From: DATFMH01 sp035267045 | Lineage (GTDB): Bacteria > Bacteroidota > Rhodothermia > Balneolales > DATFMH01 | Direction of reading: 5' to 3' | DNA: 64,000 bases | Assembly (NCBI GenBank): GCA_035267045.1 | Contig: DATFMH010000220.1 | Coordinates: 1 to 64,000 of the forward strand | Shown: in pieces, positions 9,015 to 17,608 of the stretch | How positions within the stretch are numbered: the stretch's first letter is position 1 | How the letters are laid out: the number at the start of each line of letters is the position of its first letter | Position numbers and translations under genes: made by a program | The notes under the pieces: model-generated | The model's input: only the letters and a program-made list of their open reading frames with translations | Told to the model about the DNA's origin: nothing | Databases searched by the model: none

Positions 9015-11051
9015 TCAATTACGCAACTTTCTTAGTATAACTCCTGATGTTGGTGGAATTATCACCTCTCCACTGAGTTTTGTCAGGCTTTTATGGGAGG
9101 CCGTTTCACTTGAGACGGTAAGCTCCCAATAACCTTCAGGTAAATGTAATGAATGCTCCTGAAACTTATTACCATTTAATGATATAATATAATCATATTG
9201 ATCTGAGGCGCTTGCACCATTAATGTGATATGTAAGATACAAGGGATCATCAGTATCATAAAAAGAAATATTGTTCTGATCCGATCTTCTTAAAGCAGGT
9301 GATGTATGTCGGAGCGCAATCAAGCCTTTATAATAATCAAATAAACTCTGATTCCATTTAATTTCCCCGAAATCGAGATAGTTGGTTGCATTATCCTTAT
9401 CGTATGAATTATGATCGATACTACCCGTTCTCGGATCATTAATAGGAGATACGGCAATGATTTTAGACCTCGCCCATTCCTGTCCTTCATGAATCATCGT
9501 AATACCCTGGGTAGCAAAGAGAAATAAAGCAGCCAGCTTTGCATAATGCAATGCTTCGTCATCCAATGTTGTAGCTTCTTCCTTTGAGCTGAATTTTTTA
9601 TCCTCACGCTCGGGTTTTTGAGCAATACGTATGAAATCACCCAGCGTCAGATTATCATGACTTTCAAGATAATTAACCGAGTGGTTCGATTTCCAAAAAG
9701 AACCGTTGGTTTTGGCGTCATTTTCATTTCCATGGAGCAGTGTGCCTTTAATATAATTTTCCAGATCTTCACGGCTGACTCCGGGATGCCAGTTTCCAAA
9801 AATAAACCCGGTTGACGAATGGGGGTTAGAACCTTTGATACCATTTCTGAATTTATCGTTCCAGGCAGCAATATCCCGCTGAGAAAAACCGGCCGGGTCA
9901 TATCCGTTAAGATGCCAGGGTTCTGCAATCAAAATAACATTTGGATTGATTTTCCGGGCCGCATCACGGACGGCTTCCATCGTTTCCCAATCCAGTAAAA
10001 GGGCTAAATCAAATCTGAATCCATCGATATGGTATTCTGTCATCCAGTAACAGATTGAATCGATAATTAGCTGACGTGCAAGGGGTGACTCGGTCTTCAA
10101 ATCGTTGCCGCATCCGCTGTCAGAAATAAAATTTCCCTCTTCATCTAATCGGAAATAGTATTTTTTATCAGCATATTTCAATGGATTTATATCATAATTG
10201 GCCACATGGTTATAGACCACATCCATGATGACTGAAATACCTGCTGAATGTAATGATTTGACAACCTGTTTAAGTTCATTACAGGCCGTTGTTTCTTTAC
10301 CTACAATTTGGTTTCGTTTTGTCGTACTATCACTCGCATAGATCGTTTCCGGGGCAAAAAAATAGGATGTCATGTATCCCCAATGATTACGCCCGTAATA
10401 ATTCCATGTGTTAAGCAGGTGTTCACCGGTAGCGGTCAGGTAAGGAGGTTCAAATGCCGCAAATTTTTGTAATGGAAGAAATTCTACAGCATTAACGCCA
10501 AGATTTTTAATATGTTGAAGTCCGCCGGATTGTTTTTCTTCTATAAATCCTTTGTAAGTACCAGGTGATTTTGCCTCGTTATTCGAATGAGCCGTTAAGT
10601 CTTTTAAATGTGCTTCATAAATGATGAGGTCCCTGGGATCGGCAGGAGCGACAAACGTATCATTACCCCAATCAAATTGTGAGGGCTTTACAATATATGT
10701 TTTGGCAAACTGCTTAAAATGATTTTTTGTGACAACATGCCTGGAATACGGATCGGCGATTAATTCATCCGTAACCATAAAAGTATTATCATCTTCAAGA
10801 GGAGGCAAGATGTGATAACCGTATAGTTTGCCAAAATAATTGCCTTTTAAAGTTACCGACCAAATACCATCATCGTTTTTTTTCATGACATATACGTCAC
10901 CCACGGGATCTTCGTATTTTTCGAAAATCTCCAGTGTAACACGACGAGCTCTGGGGCAAAAAAAGCGAAATACAGCCTCATCAGATGAAGCGGTACACCC
11001 AAGCTTCTGGTATTTAGGTTTGGCAGCCATCGTGGCTACGGTTCTTTGCAT
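9015..11051 (-). CDS. GH13 glycoside hydrolase with N-terminal CBM48, pullulanase/debranching type
   Basis: The 678-residue protein lacks a signal peptide. Residues about 15-120 look like a CBM48 domain (VFRFFCPRARRVTLEIF). The GH13 barrel has the four conserved regions: DVVYNHV, GFRFDLALL (nucleophile Asp), ILIAEPWH (acid/base Glu) and NYLESHDNLT (third Asp). The CBM48 plus EPW and HWGY pattern fits type I pullulanase or related debranching enzymes that cleave alpha-1,6 links in intracellular glycogen or maltodextrin. It lies 21 bp after metG, so it may be co-transcribed. A second, secreted GH13 enzyme is at 26068. Exact linkage specificity is inferred. Confidence 0.88.
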   Translation of the reverse strand: MQRTVATMAAKPKYQKLGCTASSDEAVFRFFCPRARRVTLEIFEKYEDPVGDVYVMKKNDDGIWSVTLKGNYFGKLYGYHILPPLEDDNTFMVTDELIADPYSRHVVTKNHFKQFAKTYIVKPSQFDWGNDTFVAPADPRDLIIYEAHLKDLTAHSNNEAKSPGTYKGFIEEKQSGGLQHIKNLGVNAVEFLPLQKFAAFEPPYLTATGEHLLNTWNYYGRNHWGYMTSYFFAPETIYASDSTTKRNQIVGKETTACNELKQVVKSLHSAGISVIMDVVYNHVANYDINPLKYADKKYYFRLDEEGNFISDSGCGNDLKTESPLARQLIIDSICYWMTEYHIDGFRFDLALLLDWETMEAVRDAARKINPNVILIAEPWHLNGYDPAGFSQRDIAAWNDKFRNGIKGSNPHSSTGFIFGNWHPGVSREDLENYIKGTLLHGNENDAKTNGSFWKSNHSVNYLESHDNLTLGDFIRIAQKPEREDKKFSSKEEATTLDDEALHYAKLAALFLFATQGITMIHEGQEWARSKIIAVSPINDPRTGSIDHNSYDKDNATNYLDFGEIKWNQSLFDYYKGLIALRHTSPALRRSDQNNISFYDTDDPLYLTYHINGASASDQYDYIISLNGNKFQEHSLHLPEGYWELTVSSETASHKSLTKLSGEVIIPPTSGVILRKLRN

Positions 11052-11072
11052 ATAAAATGATTGATGAATGGT

Positions 11073-13103
11073 TTATGATATTGGACTTCCGTTTTTAGCA
11101 TCTGAAGATAGCATAAACAAAGTTCCATCAGCTTCTTCAGCCATTAAAATCATGCCTTTGCTTTCTATACCCATTAATTTACGAGGCTCCAGGTTAACAA
11201 TAACACATACTTTTCTACCCAATAGTTCATCAGGTTTAAAGTATTTGGAAATGCCTGAAACAATTGTCCTCTTTTCGAAACCTACATCTACAAGCAGTTT
11301 AAGGAGTTTGTTTGATTTTTTGATTTTTTCAGCTTCCAGGACTTCACCGACTCGCAGATCCATTTGGCTGAAAAGCTCATAATCAATGTTTGATTTAGGT
11401 TCTGGAATATCCGATTCATCACCCGTGTTTTCGGCAACACGATTTTTTAATTTTTCAAGCTGTTGATCTATGACCTCATCCTCCAATTTTACGAAGAGAA
11501 TGTCACCACTTTGGATGTCATGACCGGCTTTAAGCAGATCGCCATTCAATTCATTCCATTCCGGTATCTCCTCAAGATTCAGATACTCCCTCAATTTACT
11601 TGTTTTATTGGGAATAATCGGATCAAACAATACGGATAATGCTGTTGCAACCTGTGCACAAACATGGAGTGTATTACCACATTTCCGCATATCATTTTTC
11701 CGGGAATGCCAGGGTTCCTGCTCGGTAAAATATTTATTGCCCAGCCGTGCAAGATTCATCGTTTCGGCTATAGCTTCACGGAACCGGAATCGTTCATAAA
11801 GATCAGAGATTTTGTCTTTAAATTCAGATATTTGATCCAGAACAGCCTGATCTTCGTCAGATGGATCATTTAACTCAGGGATCCTGGAGTCAAAAAAGCG
11901 CGAGATGAATGAGAAAGTGCGATATACGAAATTACCAAGTATATCGGCCAACTCGTTATTTACCCGTGCCTGGAAATCTTTCCATGAGAAATCAGAGTCT
12001 TTGGTTTCTGGCAGGGTGGTTCCAAGAACATATCGCATCAAATCCGGTTCGAAATCCTCGAGGTATTCGTGCAGCCAAACAGCCCAGCCCCGTGACGTAG
12101 AGAGTTTTTTGCCTTCTAGATTCAAAAATTCATTGGCAGGTACGTTGGTTGGTGTTACAAAATCACCATGAGCCATTAACATGGCAGGAAACATGATGCA
12201 GTGAAAGACAATGTTATCTTTACCTATAAAATGTATTAATTCTGTTTCCTTATCCGTCCAATAAGTTTTCCAGAGATCGGGATTACCTTTTTCAGCAGCC
12301 CATTCTTTAGTGGCCGAGATATAACCGATAGGCGCATCAAACCATACATAAAGCACTTTCCCTTTCGCTTCTTTCAACGGTACGGGTACGCCCCATTTAA
12401 GATCTCTTGTTACGGCTCTGTCAGATAGGCCGTTATCCAACCAGCTTTTACACTGACCTACCACATTGGGTTTCCAGTTCTCACGTGTATCAATCCATTT
12501 CTCCAGGGTATCCTGGAAATCTCCCAGGGGTAAATACCAGTGCTCCGTTTCTTTCAATATTGGTTTCTCACCTGTAATGGCACTTATCGGATCGATTAAT
12601 TCTGTCGGGGACAGGGAAGAGCCGCATTTCTCACATTGATCGCCGTATGCTTCTTCATAAGAACAAACCGGACAAATACCTTTTACATAACGATCGGGAA
12701 GAAACATGTCGGCTTTTTCATCGTAGAGCTGTTTTTCCGTTTTCTTCTTAAAAATGCCTTTTTCATAAAGATTCAGAAAGAAATCCTGCGATGTTTTATG
12801 ATGTACTGGGGAGCTCGTTCGTCCGTAATAATCAAATGAAATGCCAAAATCATTAAATACCTTTTTATTGATAGAATGAAACCGGTCGACAATATCCTGT
12901 GGGGACACACCCTCTTTTTCAGCGGCTATCGTTATCGGAACACCATGTTCATCCGAACCGCAGATAAAGATTATATCATCACCTCTTAAACGACGGTAAC
13001 GTACAAAAAAATCTGCCGGGAGATAGGCGCCTGCCAAATGTCCAAGATGGATGGGACCGTTGGCGTATGGTAGTGCTGAAGTAACTAATGTTCTTTTTGA
13101 CAT
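11073..13103 (-). CDS. metG: Methionine-tRNA ligase
   Basis: The 676-residue enzyme begins with the class I synthetase core: SALPYANGPIHLGHL contains the HIGH-type motif. The knuckle CPVCSYEEAYGDQCEKCG provides four Cys for zinc, and the KMSKS loop is KLSTSRG near residue 335. An anticodon-binding helical domain follows. The last 110 residues are a fused tRNA-binding OB domain (DLRVGEVLEAEKI...SKGMILMA), which makes the enzyme dimeric in other bacteria. The gap to the upstream methylase gene is 103 bp and probably holds its promoter. Confidence 0.98.
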   Translation of the reverse strand: MSKRTLVTSALPYANGPIHLGHLAGAYLPADFFVRYRRLRGDDIIFICGSDEHGVPITIAAEKEGVSPQDIVDRFHSINKKVFNDFGISFDYYGRTSSPVHHKTSQDFFLNLYEKGIFKKKTEKQLYDEKADMFLPDRYVKGICPVCSYEEAYGDQCEKCGSSLSPTELIDPISAITGEKPILKETEHWYLPLGDFQDTLEKWIDTRENWKPNVVGQCKSWLDNGLSDRAVTRDLKWGVPVPLKEAKGKVLYVWFDAPIGYISATKEWAAEKGNPDLWKTYWTDKETELIHFIGKDNIVFHCIMFPAMLMAHGDFVTPTNVPANEFLNLEGKKLSTSRGWAVWLHEYLEDFEPDLMRYVLGTTLPETKDSDFSWKDFQARVNNELADILGNFVYRTFSFISRFFDSRIPELNDPSDEDQAVLDQISEFKDKISDLYERFRFREAIAETMNLARLGNKYFTEQEPWHSRKNDMRKCGNTLHVCAQVATALSVLFDPIIPNKTSKLREYLNLEEIPEWNELNGDLLKAGHDIQSGDILFVKLEDEVIDQQLEKLKNRVAENTGDESDIPEPKSNIDYELFSQMDLRVGEVLEAEKIKKSNKLLKLLVDVGFEKRTIVSGISKYFKPDELLGRKVCVIVNLEPRKLMGIESKGMILMAEEADGTLFMLSSDAKNGSPIS

Positions 13104-13206
13104 TTTTTAAAAGATAATAATTTTAACTGTGTTTCATTATTTGGCTCCAAAAATACAATACAATCTTCCCAAAATAAAAAGTAACAACAATAGATTCGCA
13201 GTATAT

Positions 13207-13752
13207 TTATTTCATACTTAAATTTTTCTCAAGCAGACTAAACATAACAATTCCGGCGGTAACCGACACATTTAAAGAATGTTTTTCCCCGTATTGCGGT
13301 ATATCAATGAATTCATCTATTAAAGGCATGATGTCTTGATCTATACCGGTAACTTCATTACCCATAATGATGGCAACTGGTTGAGAATAATCGATAACAT
13401 AATCAATAAGAGAGCGGCTTTGATTAGTTTGTTCAATTCCAATGAATGTATAGTTTTTAGCTTTTAAAATTTCCCTGGCGGATTCAAAGTGGTCATACTG
13501 AGACCAGTACACATGCTCTTCGGCACCTAATGCTGTTTTGGATATCTCGGGACGGGGAGGACATGGGGTATAACCCGTAAGGATCAATTCCCCAATGCCG
13601 AATGCATCAGCAGATCTAAAAACGGATCCAACATTGTACATACTGCGAATATTATGGAGTATGATCTTTGTCCTGTTCAGATGATCAGGAACCACCCGTT
13701 TTTGATTAATTTCGTAAATTTCTTTTGTTGAAAGTTTCCTAATATCTGCCAT
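13207..13752 (-). CDS. TrmH/SpoU-family RNA 2'-O-methyltransferase
   Basis: The 181-residue protein has the three SPOUT motifs: LHNIRSMYNVGSVFRSADA (motif 1), AIIMGNEVTGID (motif 2) and IPQYGEKHSLNVSVTAGIV (motif 3). These form the trefoil-knot SAM site. It probably methylates a ribose 2'-OH in tRNA or rRNA, but the target nucleotide cannot be told. It lacks the N-terminal extension of RlmB-type enzymes, so it is a minimal catalytic unit. A terminator separates it from the upstream UXS gene. Confidence 0.93.
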   Translation of the reverse strand: MADIRKLSTKEIYEINQKRVVPDHLNRTKIILHNIRSMYNVGSVFRSADAFGIGELILTGYTPCPPRPEISKTALGAEEHVYWSQYDHFESAREILKAKNYTFIGIEQTNQSRSLIDYVIDYSQPVAIIMGNEVTGIDQDIMPLIDEFIDIPQYGEKHSLNVSVTAGIVMFSLLEKNLSMK

Positions 13753-13791
13753 TAAGTATTCAGTTCCAGTATGGATTGTTTTTATAAATAA

Positions 13792-13813
13792 AAACGCCCT
13801 TAATAAAGGGCGT
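13792..13813 (-). terminator. Rho-independent terminator after the UXS gene
   Basis: The 9-bp stem (13792-13800 with 13805-13813) has a 4-base loop. On the minus strand it is followed by a run of T residues (TTTTTATTTATAA). It lies 22 bp past the stop of the epimerase gene and ends the greA-ugd-UXS series. Confidence 0.85.
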
Positions 13814-13835
13814 TAAAACCGGATATAGATGCTAA

Positions 13836-14792
13836 TCAATCCTGAAGTGTTACTTTCCTTTTAAAATATGTTAGTGTTTTTTTAAGTCCTTCTTCGCGGC
13901 TTATTTGAGCACTCCACTTCAGGATATTTTGTGCTTTGGTAGTATCAGGCTGGCGTATATGCGGATCGTCTTCCGGTAATTCTTTAAATACGATTTTACT
14001 TTTACTATCGGTCAGTTTTATAATTTCACGGGCAAAATCAATAATTGATATTTCCTCCGGGTTACCGATATTGACCGGGTATATATAATCCGATTGTGAC
14101 AGCCGATAGATACCTTCAACAAGGTCATCAACATAACAAAACGATCTGGTTTGGGAACCGTCACCATAAACAGTGATGTCTTCGTTTTGTAAAGCCTGTG
14201 TCATAAATGTGGGAAGGGCACGGCCATCCTCAATTCGCATACGGTCGCCATATGTATTAAAAATACGAACAATGCGGGTATCAACATTATGATACCGGTG
14301 ATATGCCATTACAATTGCCTCGGCAAAACGTTTAGCTTCGTCATAAACCCCGCGATAACCAATGGGATTGACATTTCCCCAATATTCTTCTTTTTGAGGA
14401 TGCACGGTGGGATCACCGTAAACTTCGCTTGTTGACGCCAGGAGAAAGCGGGCGTTTTTTGCCTTGGCTAATCCTAATGCTTTATGAGTACCTAATGAAC
14501 CAACCTTAAGTGTTTGAATAGGCATTTCCAGGTAGTCAATAGGAGATGCAGGGGATGCAAAATGAAGTATGAGATCCAGATCTCCATTTACATGAATATA
14601 ATTTGTGACGTCATGTTTAATGAACAGGAAGTCATCATTACCTATCAAATGCTGAACATTTTCAACCTGACCGGTAGAGAGGTTATCCATACAAATAACC
14701 TCATATCCTTCATGTAAATATCGCTCACAAAGATGAGAACCTAAAAAACCGGCTCCACCTGTTATTAAGACTCTTTTTTTACTTTTTCCCAT
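13836..14792 (-). CDS. UDP-glucuronate decarboxylase (UDP-xylose synthase) of the extended SDR family
   Basis: The 318-residue protein has the Rossmann motif GGAGFLGSHLCE near 12-23, the active-site TSEVYGDP, and the YDEAKRFAEA catalytic Tyr/Lys pair. The VRIFNTYGDRM segment is typical of UDP-glucuronate decarboxylases, and the gene directly follows UDP-glucose dehydrogenase. Together they would convert UDP-glucose to UDP-glucuronate and then UDP-xylose for surface glycans. It overlaps the upstream gene by 14 bp, suggesting coupled translation. A UDP-sugar 4-epimerase role is the main alternative. Confidence 0.92.
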   Translation of the reverse strand: MGKSKKRVLITGGAGFLGSHLCERYLHEGYEVICMDNLSTGQVENVQHLIGNDDFLFIKHDVTNYIHVNGDLDLILHFASPASPIDYLEMPIQTLKVGSLGTHKALGLAKAKNARFLLASTSEVYGDPTVHPQKEEYWGNVNPIGYRGVYDEAKRFAEAIVMAYHRYHNVDTRIVRIFNTYGDRMRIEDGRALPTFMTQALQNEDITVYGDGSQTRSFCYVDDLVEGIYRLSQSDYIYPVNIGNPEEISIIDFAREIIKLTDSKSKIVFKELPEDDPHIRQPDTTKAQNILKWSAQISREEGLKKTLTYFKRKVTLQD

Positions 14793-16110
14793 TTACTGCA
14801 GGTCTTCCTACACTGTAATATGTTAATTTTGCTTCTTTGGCACGTTCGAGATCATACAGATTTCGCCCGTCAAAGATGACCGGTTTTTTCATTTTTTCAT
14901 GAAACCATGTAAAATCAGGTCTGCGAAACTCATTCCACTCTGTACAAATTATCAGGGCGTCAACTCCGTCAATTGCATCCATGGGACTATTAACAAAATC
15001 TATCTTTGAGCTTTTTTGCTTACCTAATGTCTGCTTAAAATTCTTTGTAGCTTCCGGATCATAAGCACGTAAATTAGCGCCGATTTTTATAAGTTCGTCT
15101 GCTATGTAAAGGGATGGTGCCTCACGAACATCATCGGTCTCCGGTTTGAAAGCAAGTCCCCACATTCCGATCGTCTTGTTTTTCAATTCACCGCCATAAT
15201 ATTCTTCCAGTTTTCGAACAATGGATGTTTTTTGCTTGTTATTGACATCCATGACGGATTTTAGAATACTGAATTGATATCCCAAATCGTCAGAGGTGTA
15301 ATCGAGAGCCTGAACATCCTTGGGGAAACAACTGCCACCGTAACCGATACCTGCGAACAGGAATCTTTTACCTATACGGGAATCAGTGCCTAAACCACGG
15401 CGTACATTATCAACATTGGCACCTACGCGTTCACACAGGTTAGCCACTTCATTCATAAATGTGATTTTTGTTGCCAGTAAAGAGTTAGCGGCATATTTAG
15501 TTAATTCGGAACTGCGTTCATCCATTACAATAATAGGATTGCCGCTCCTGACAAAAGGCTCATAGAGCAGTTGCATCTGCTCGGCTGCTTTTTGACTCGA
15601 TGTACCAATAACGACACGTTCAGGACGTAAAAAATCATCAACGGCCGCTCCCTCACGCAAAAACTCAGGGTTTGATACCACATCAAATTCAACATCGGTA
15701 AGATTTGCAATTTTTTCGCGAACTTTGTCGGCCGTACCTACAGGCACGGTACTTTTATTGACAATGATTTTATAATCTTTAATTATACCGCCAATATCTT
15801 CTGCGACCTGCAAAACATATTGTAAATCAGCCTGACCATCGGCTCCCGGAGGGGTTGGCAAACAAAGAAAAATAATTTCCGCATGTTCTACAGCATCCCT
15901 GAGATTATCCGTAAAAGTTAATCGCTTTTCTTTTGTGGATCTTTCGAACAGGGATTCCAAACCCGGCTCATAAATAGGAATTTTACCTTTATTTAATGCT
16001 TTCAACTTATTTTGGTCATTATCCACACATATCACACGATTACCTGAATCAGCGAAACAAGTCCCGGTAACCAACCCTACATAACCTGTACCAACAACAG
16101 CGATATTCAT
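14779..16110 (-). CDS. ugd: UDP-glucose 6-dehydrogenase
   Basis: The 443-residue protein starts with the NAD-binding motif GTGYVGLVTGTCFAD. It has NPEFLREGAAVDDFLRPERV and the catalytic Cys in GYGGSCFPKD near 260. The C-terminal domain has TDDVREAPSL and the FDGRNLYD segment. It performs the two-step NAD oxidation of UDP-glucose to UDP-glucuronate, feeding the next gene. It lies 6 bp after greA and overlaps the UXS gene. Length and motifs fit UGD rather than a UDP-ManNAc dehydrogenase. Confidence 0.96.
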   Translation of the reverse strand: MNIAVVGTGYVGLVTGTCFADSGNRVICVDNDQNKLKALNKGKIPIYEPGLESLFERSTKEKRLTFTDNLRDAVEHAEIIFLCLPTPPGADGQADLQYVLQVAEDIGGIIKDYKIIVNKSTVPVGTADKVREKIANLTDVEFDVVSNPEFLREGAAVDDFLRPERVVIGTSSQKAAEQMQLLYEPFVRSGNPIIVMDERSSELTKYAANSLLATKITFMNEVANLCERVGANVDNVRRGLGTDSRIGKRFLFAGIGYGGSCFPKDVQALDYTSDDLGYQFSILKSVMDVNNKQKTSIVRKLEEYYGGELKNKTIGMWGLAFKPETDDVREAPSLYIADELIKIGANLRAYDPEATKNFKQTLGKQKSSKIDFVNSPMDAIDGVDALIICTEWNEFRRPDFTWFHEKMKKPVIFDGRNLYDLERAKEAKLTYYSVGRPAVNGKK

Positions 16111-16116
16111 TTTTAA

Positions 16117-16587
16117 TTATCTCTCAATATTTATTATTTCCAATTCCAGTTTCCCTGCAGGTACATCCACTTCAACAATATCACCAACTTCATTACCCAT
16201 CAAGGCTTTACCTATTGGTGAATCAACGGAAATCTTTTTCTCCTTGAAATCAGCTTCCTGAGGTGAGACAATGGTGTACTTCATTTCTTTATTAACTTTC
16301 TTGTTCAAAATAGTAACGGTAGAAAGAATATAGACTTTTGACGTATCAATGTTCCTTCCATCCAATATTCGGGATTGCGCCAAAGTATTTTCAAGTTCAG
16401 CTATTCTTTTTTCAAGATGACCCTGCGCCTCCTTAGCTGCATCATATTCCGCATTTTCACTTAAATCACCCTTGGCTCTCGCTTCAGCAATTTGATTTGC
16501 GATATCCTTTCTACCTTTTCCCTTGAGCTCTTTTAATTCCTTCTCTAATTTTCTAAAGCCTTCTTCACTTAGATAATTTACTTTCAC
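16117..16587 (-). CDS. greA: Transcription elongation factor GreA
   Basis: The 156-residue protein has an N-terminal coiled coil with ARAKGDLSENAEYDAAKE, whose acidic tip residues enter the RNA polymerase secondary channel. A C-terminal FKBP-like domain follows, with VDSPIGKALMGNEVGDIVEV. It stimulates transcript cleavage in backtracked polymerase. The start codon is GTG; the next residues KVNYLSEEGF fit the family N-terminus. It is the first gene of greA-ugd-UXS. Confidence 0.97.
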   Translation of the reverse strand: MKVNYLSEEGFRKLEKELKELKGKGRKDIANQIAEARAKGDLSENAEYDAAKEAQGHLEKRIAELENTLAQSRILDGRNIDTSKVYILSTVTILNKKVNKEMKYTIVSPQEADFKEKKISVDSPIGKALMGNEVGDIVEVDVPAGKLELEIINIER

Positions 16588-16614
16588 AACTTAACTATAA
16601 TTTGTTTTTGGGTT

Positions 16615-16622
16615 CAAAATTA
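16615..16622 (-). promoter_or_regulatory. Possible -7 box (TAATTTTG) for greA
   Basis: TAATTTTG on the minus strand matches the Bacteroidota housekeeping -7 consensus TAnnTTTG and lies 28 bp upstream of the greA GTG. A TTG further upstream at 16648-16650 is slightly too far (25 bp) for an ideal -33 element, so this is tentative. Confidence 0.35.
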
Positions 16623-17111
16623 CTCGCAATGATATTTTGTATAAAATCAACGTAATTTTTCATTTATTATGTTACACAATAGAAGATTTTTTAGTAGTAA
16701 AAAAATATTTAATTAATATAAGAGTGAATAAAACCATTTAGCAAGTTGAAAATCAGATACTTAAAGTTCGCATCTTCTTTCATCTTGAAATGATATTTAA
16801 CGGGGAATTTAAAACCCATCCCTTCGCCTATGTATATAAGTATTTAAAACGTAAAACCCCTTCTAATTAATATGTCTGTTATTCAGGATAAAACAACCAA
16901 ATATCTTAATTTCTCACCAGGGAAATGAAATCATTTGAATACAATAATTAAAATTAAGTTTAACAGATTTACAATTACATTCTAATAGCATGGTAATTTT
17001 TTAATATTTCAATTTAAATTTAGGGTGATACTAATTCTAATGAATCATAAAATTAGTCACTGTTACCCACATATTTAAGAGTTATTATATGACTTTTGTT
17101 CTGAGTCTCTG

Positions 17112-17119
17112 TAATTTTG
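17112..17119 (+). promoter_or_regulatory. Possible -7 box (TAATTTTG) for the Nudix-barrel pair
   Basis: TAATTTTG matches TAnnTTTG and lies 36 bp before the ATG at 17156. The nearest upstream TTG (17096-17098) is only 13 bp away, short for a -33 element, so only the -7 match is supported. Confidence 0.33.
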
Positions 17120-17155
17120 CATTTTACCTTTTCTGCTGAATATGAATAATTAATT

Positions 17156-17608
17156 ATGCCTGATTTAAAAGTTATTGATGTTTATCCTTACCACGTATTT
17201 GAAGGAAACATTGAATATTTATTACTGCATCGTTCAACCGACAAACTGTATGCCGGTCAATGGCGTATGGTAGGAGGTAAAGTGCAGGCCGGTGAAACAA
17301 GTTGGCAGGCCGGTTTAAGAGAGTTGCGAGAAGAAACAGGAGCAATACCTCAAAAATATTGGTCAGTACCATCTATTAATCATTTCTATGACTACAAAAG
17401 TGATCAAATTCTTTATATTCCTGCCTTTGCAGCTTTATTGGATATTGAGACGCCTGTATTATTAAATAGTGAGCATGATGATTATAAGTGGCTAACAATG
17501 GATGAAGCCTCAAAATTGATTCAATGGCCGGAACAAATCCGCCTGATTACAATAATTAATAAAATCGTCCTTCAAGGCGAAGTGTTATCGAATTGGATTA
17601 TAGAATGA
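17156..17608 (+). CDS. Nudix hydrolase
   Basis: The 150-residue protein has a full Nudix box, GKVQAGETSWQAGLRELREETGA, at about residues 41-63 (quoted here across its Gly, Glu and REXXEE residues), so it should hydrolyse a nucleoside diphosphate linked to another group. The overall form resembles the NudB group that removes pyrophosphate from dihydroneopterin triphosphate in folate synthesis, but this is not certain. Its stop overlaps the next gene's ATG in ATGA at 17605-17608, so the two are probably translationally coupled despite one product being cytoplasmic and the other an outer-membrane barrel. Confidence 0.9.
   Translation: MPDLKVIDVYPYHVFEGNIEYLLLHRSTDKLYAGQWRMVGGKVQAGETSWQAGLRELREETGAIPQKYWSVPSINHFYDYKSDQILYIPAFAALLDIETPVLLNSEHDDYKWLTMDEASKLIQWPEQIRLITIINKIVLQGEVLSNWIIE

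Larger units (their letters stand above)
16588..17155. other. Divergent promoter region, AT-rich, non-coding
   Basis: The 568-bp gap lies between the divergent starts of greA (minus) and the Nudix gene (plus). It is very AT-rich, with no open frame of interest and no hairpin of note. TAnnTTTG-type boxes sit close to both genes and are entered separately. The middle, about 16690-17040, shows nothing I can name. Confidence 0.6.

Noticed and set aside
16588..17155. Search for tRNA or small RNA genes in the larger gaps
   Set aside because: No cloverleaf arms, T-loop GGTTCGAATC-like sequence or strong terminator pair was found in the larger gaps.
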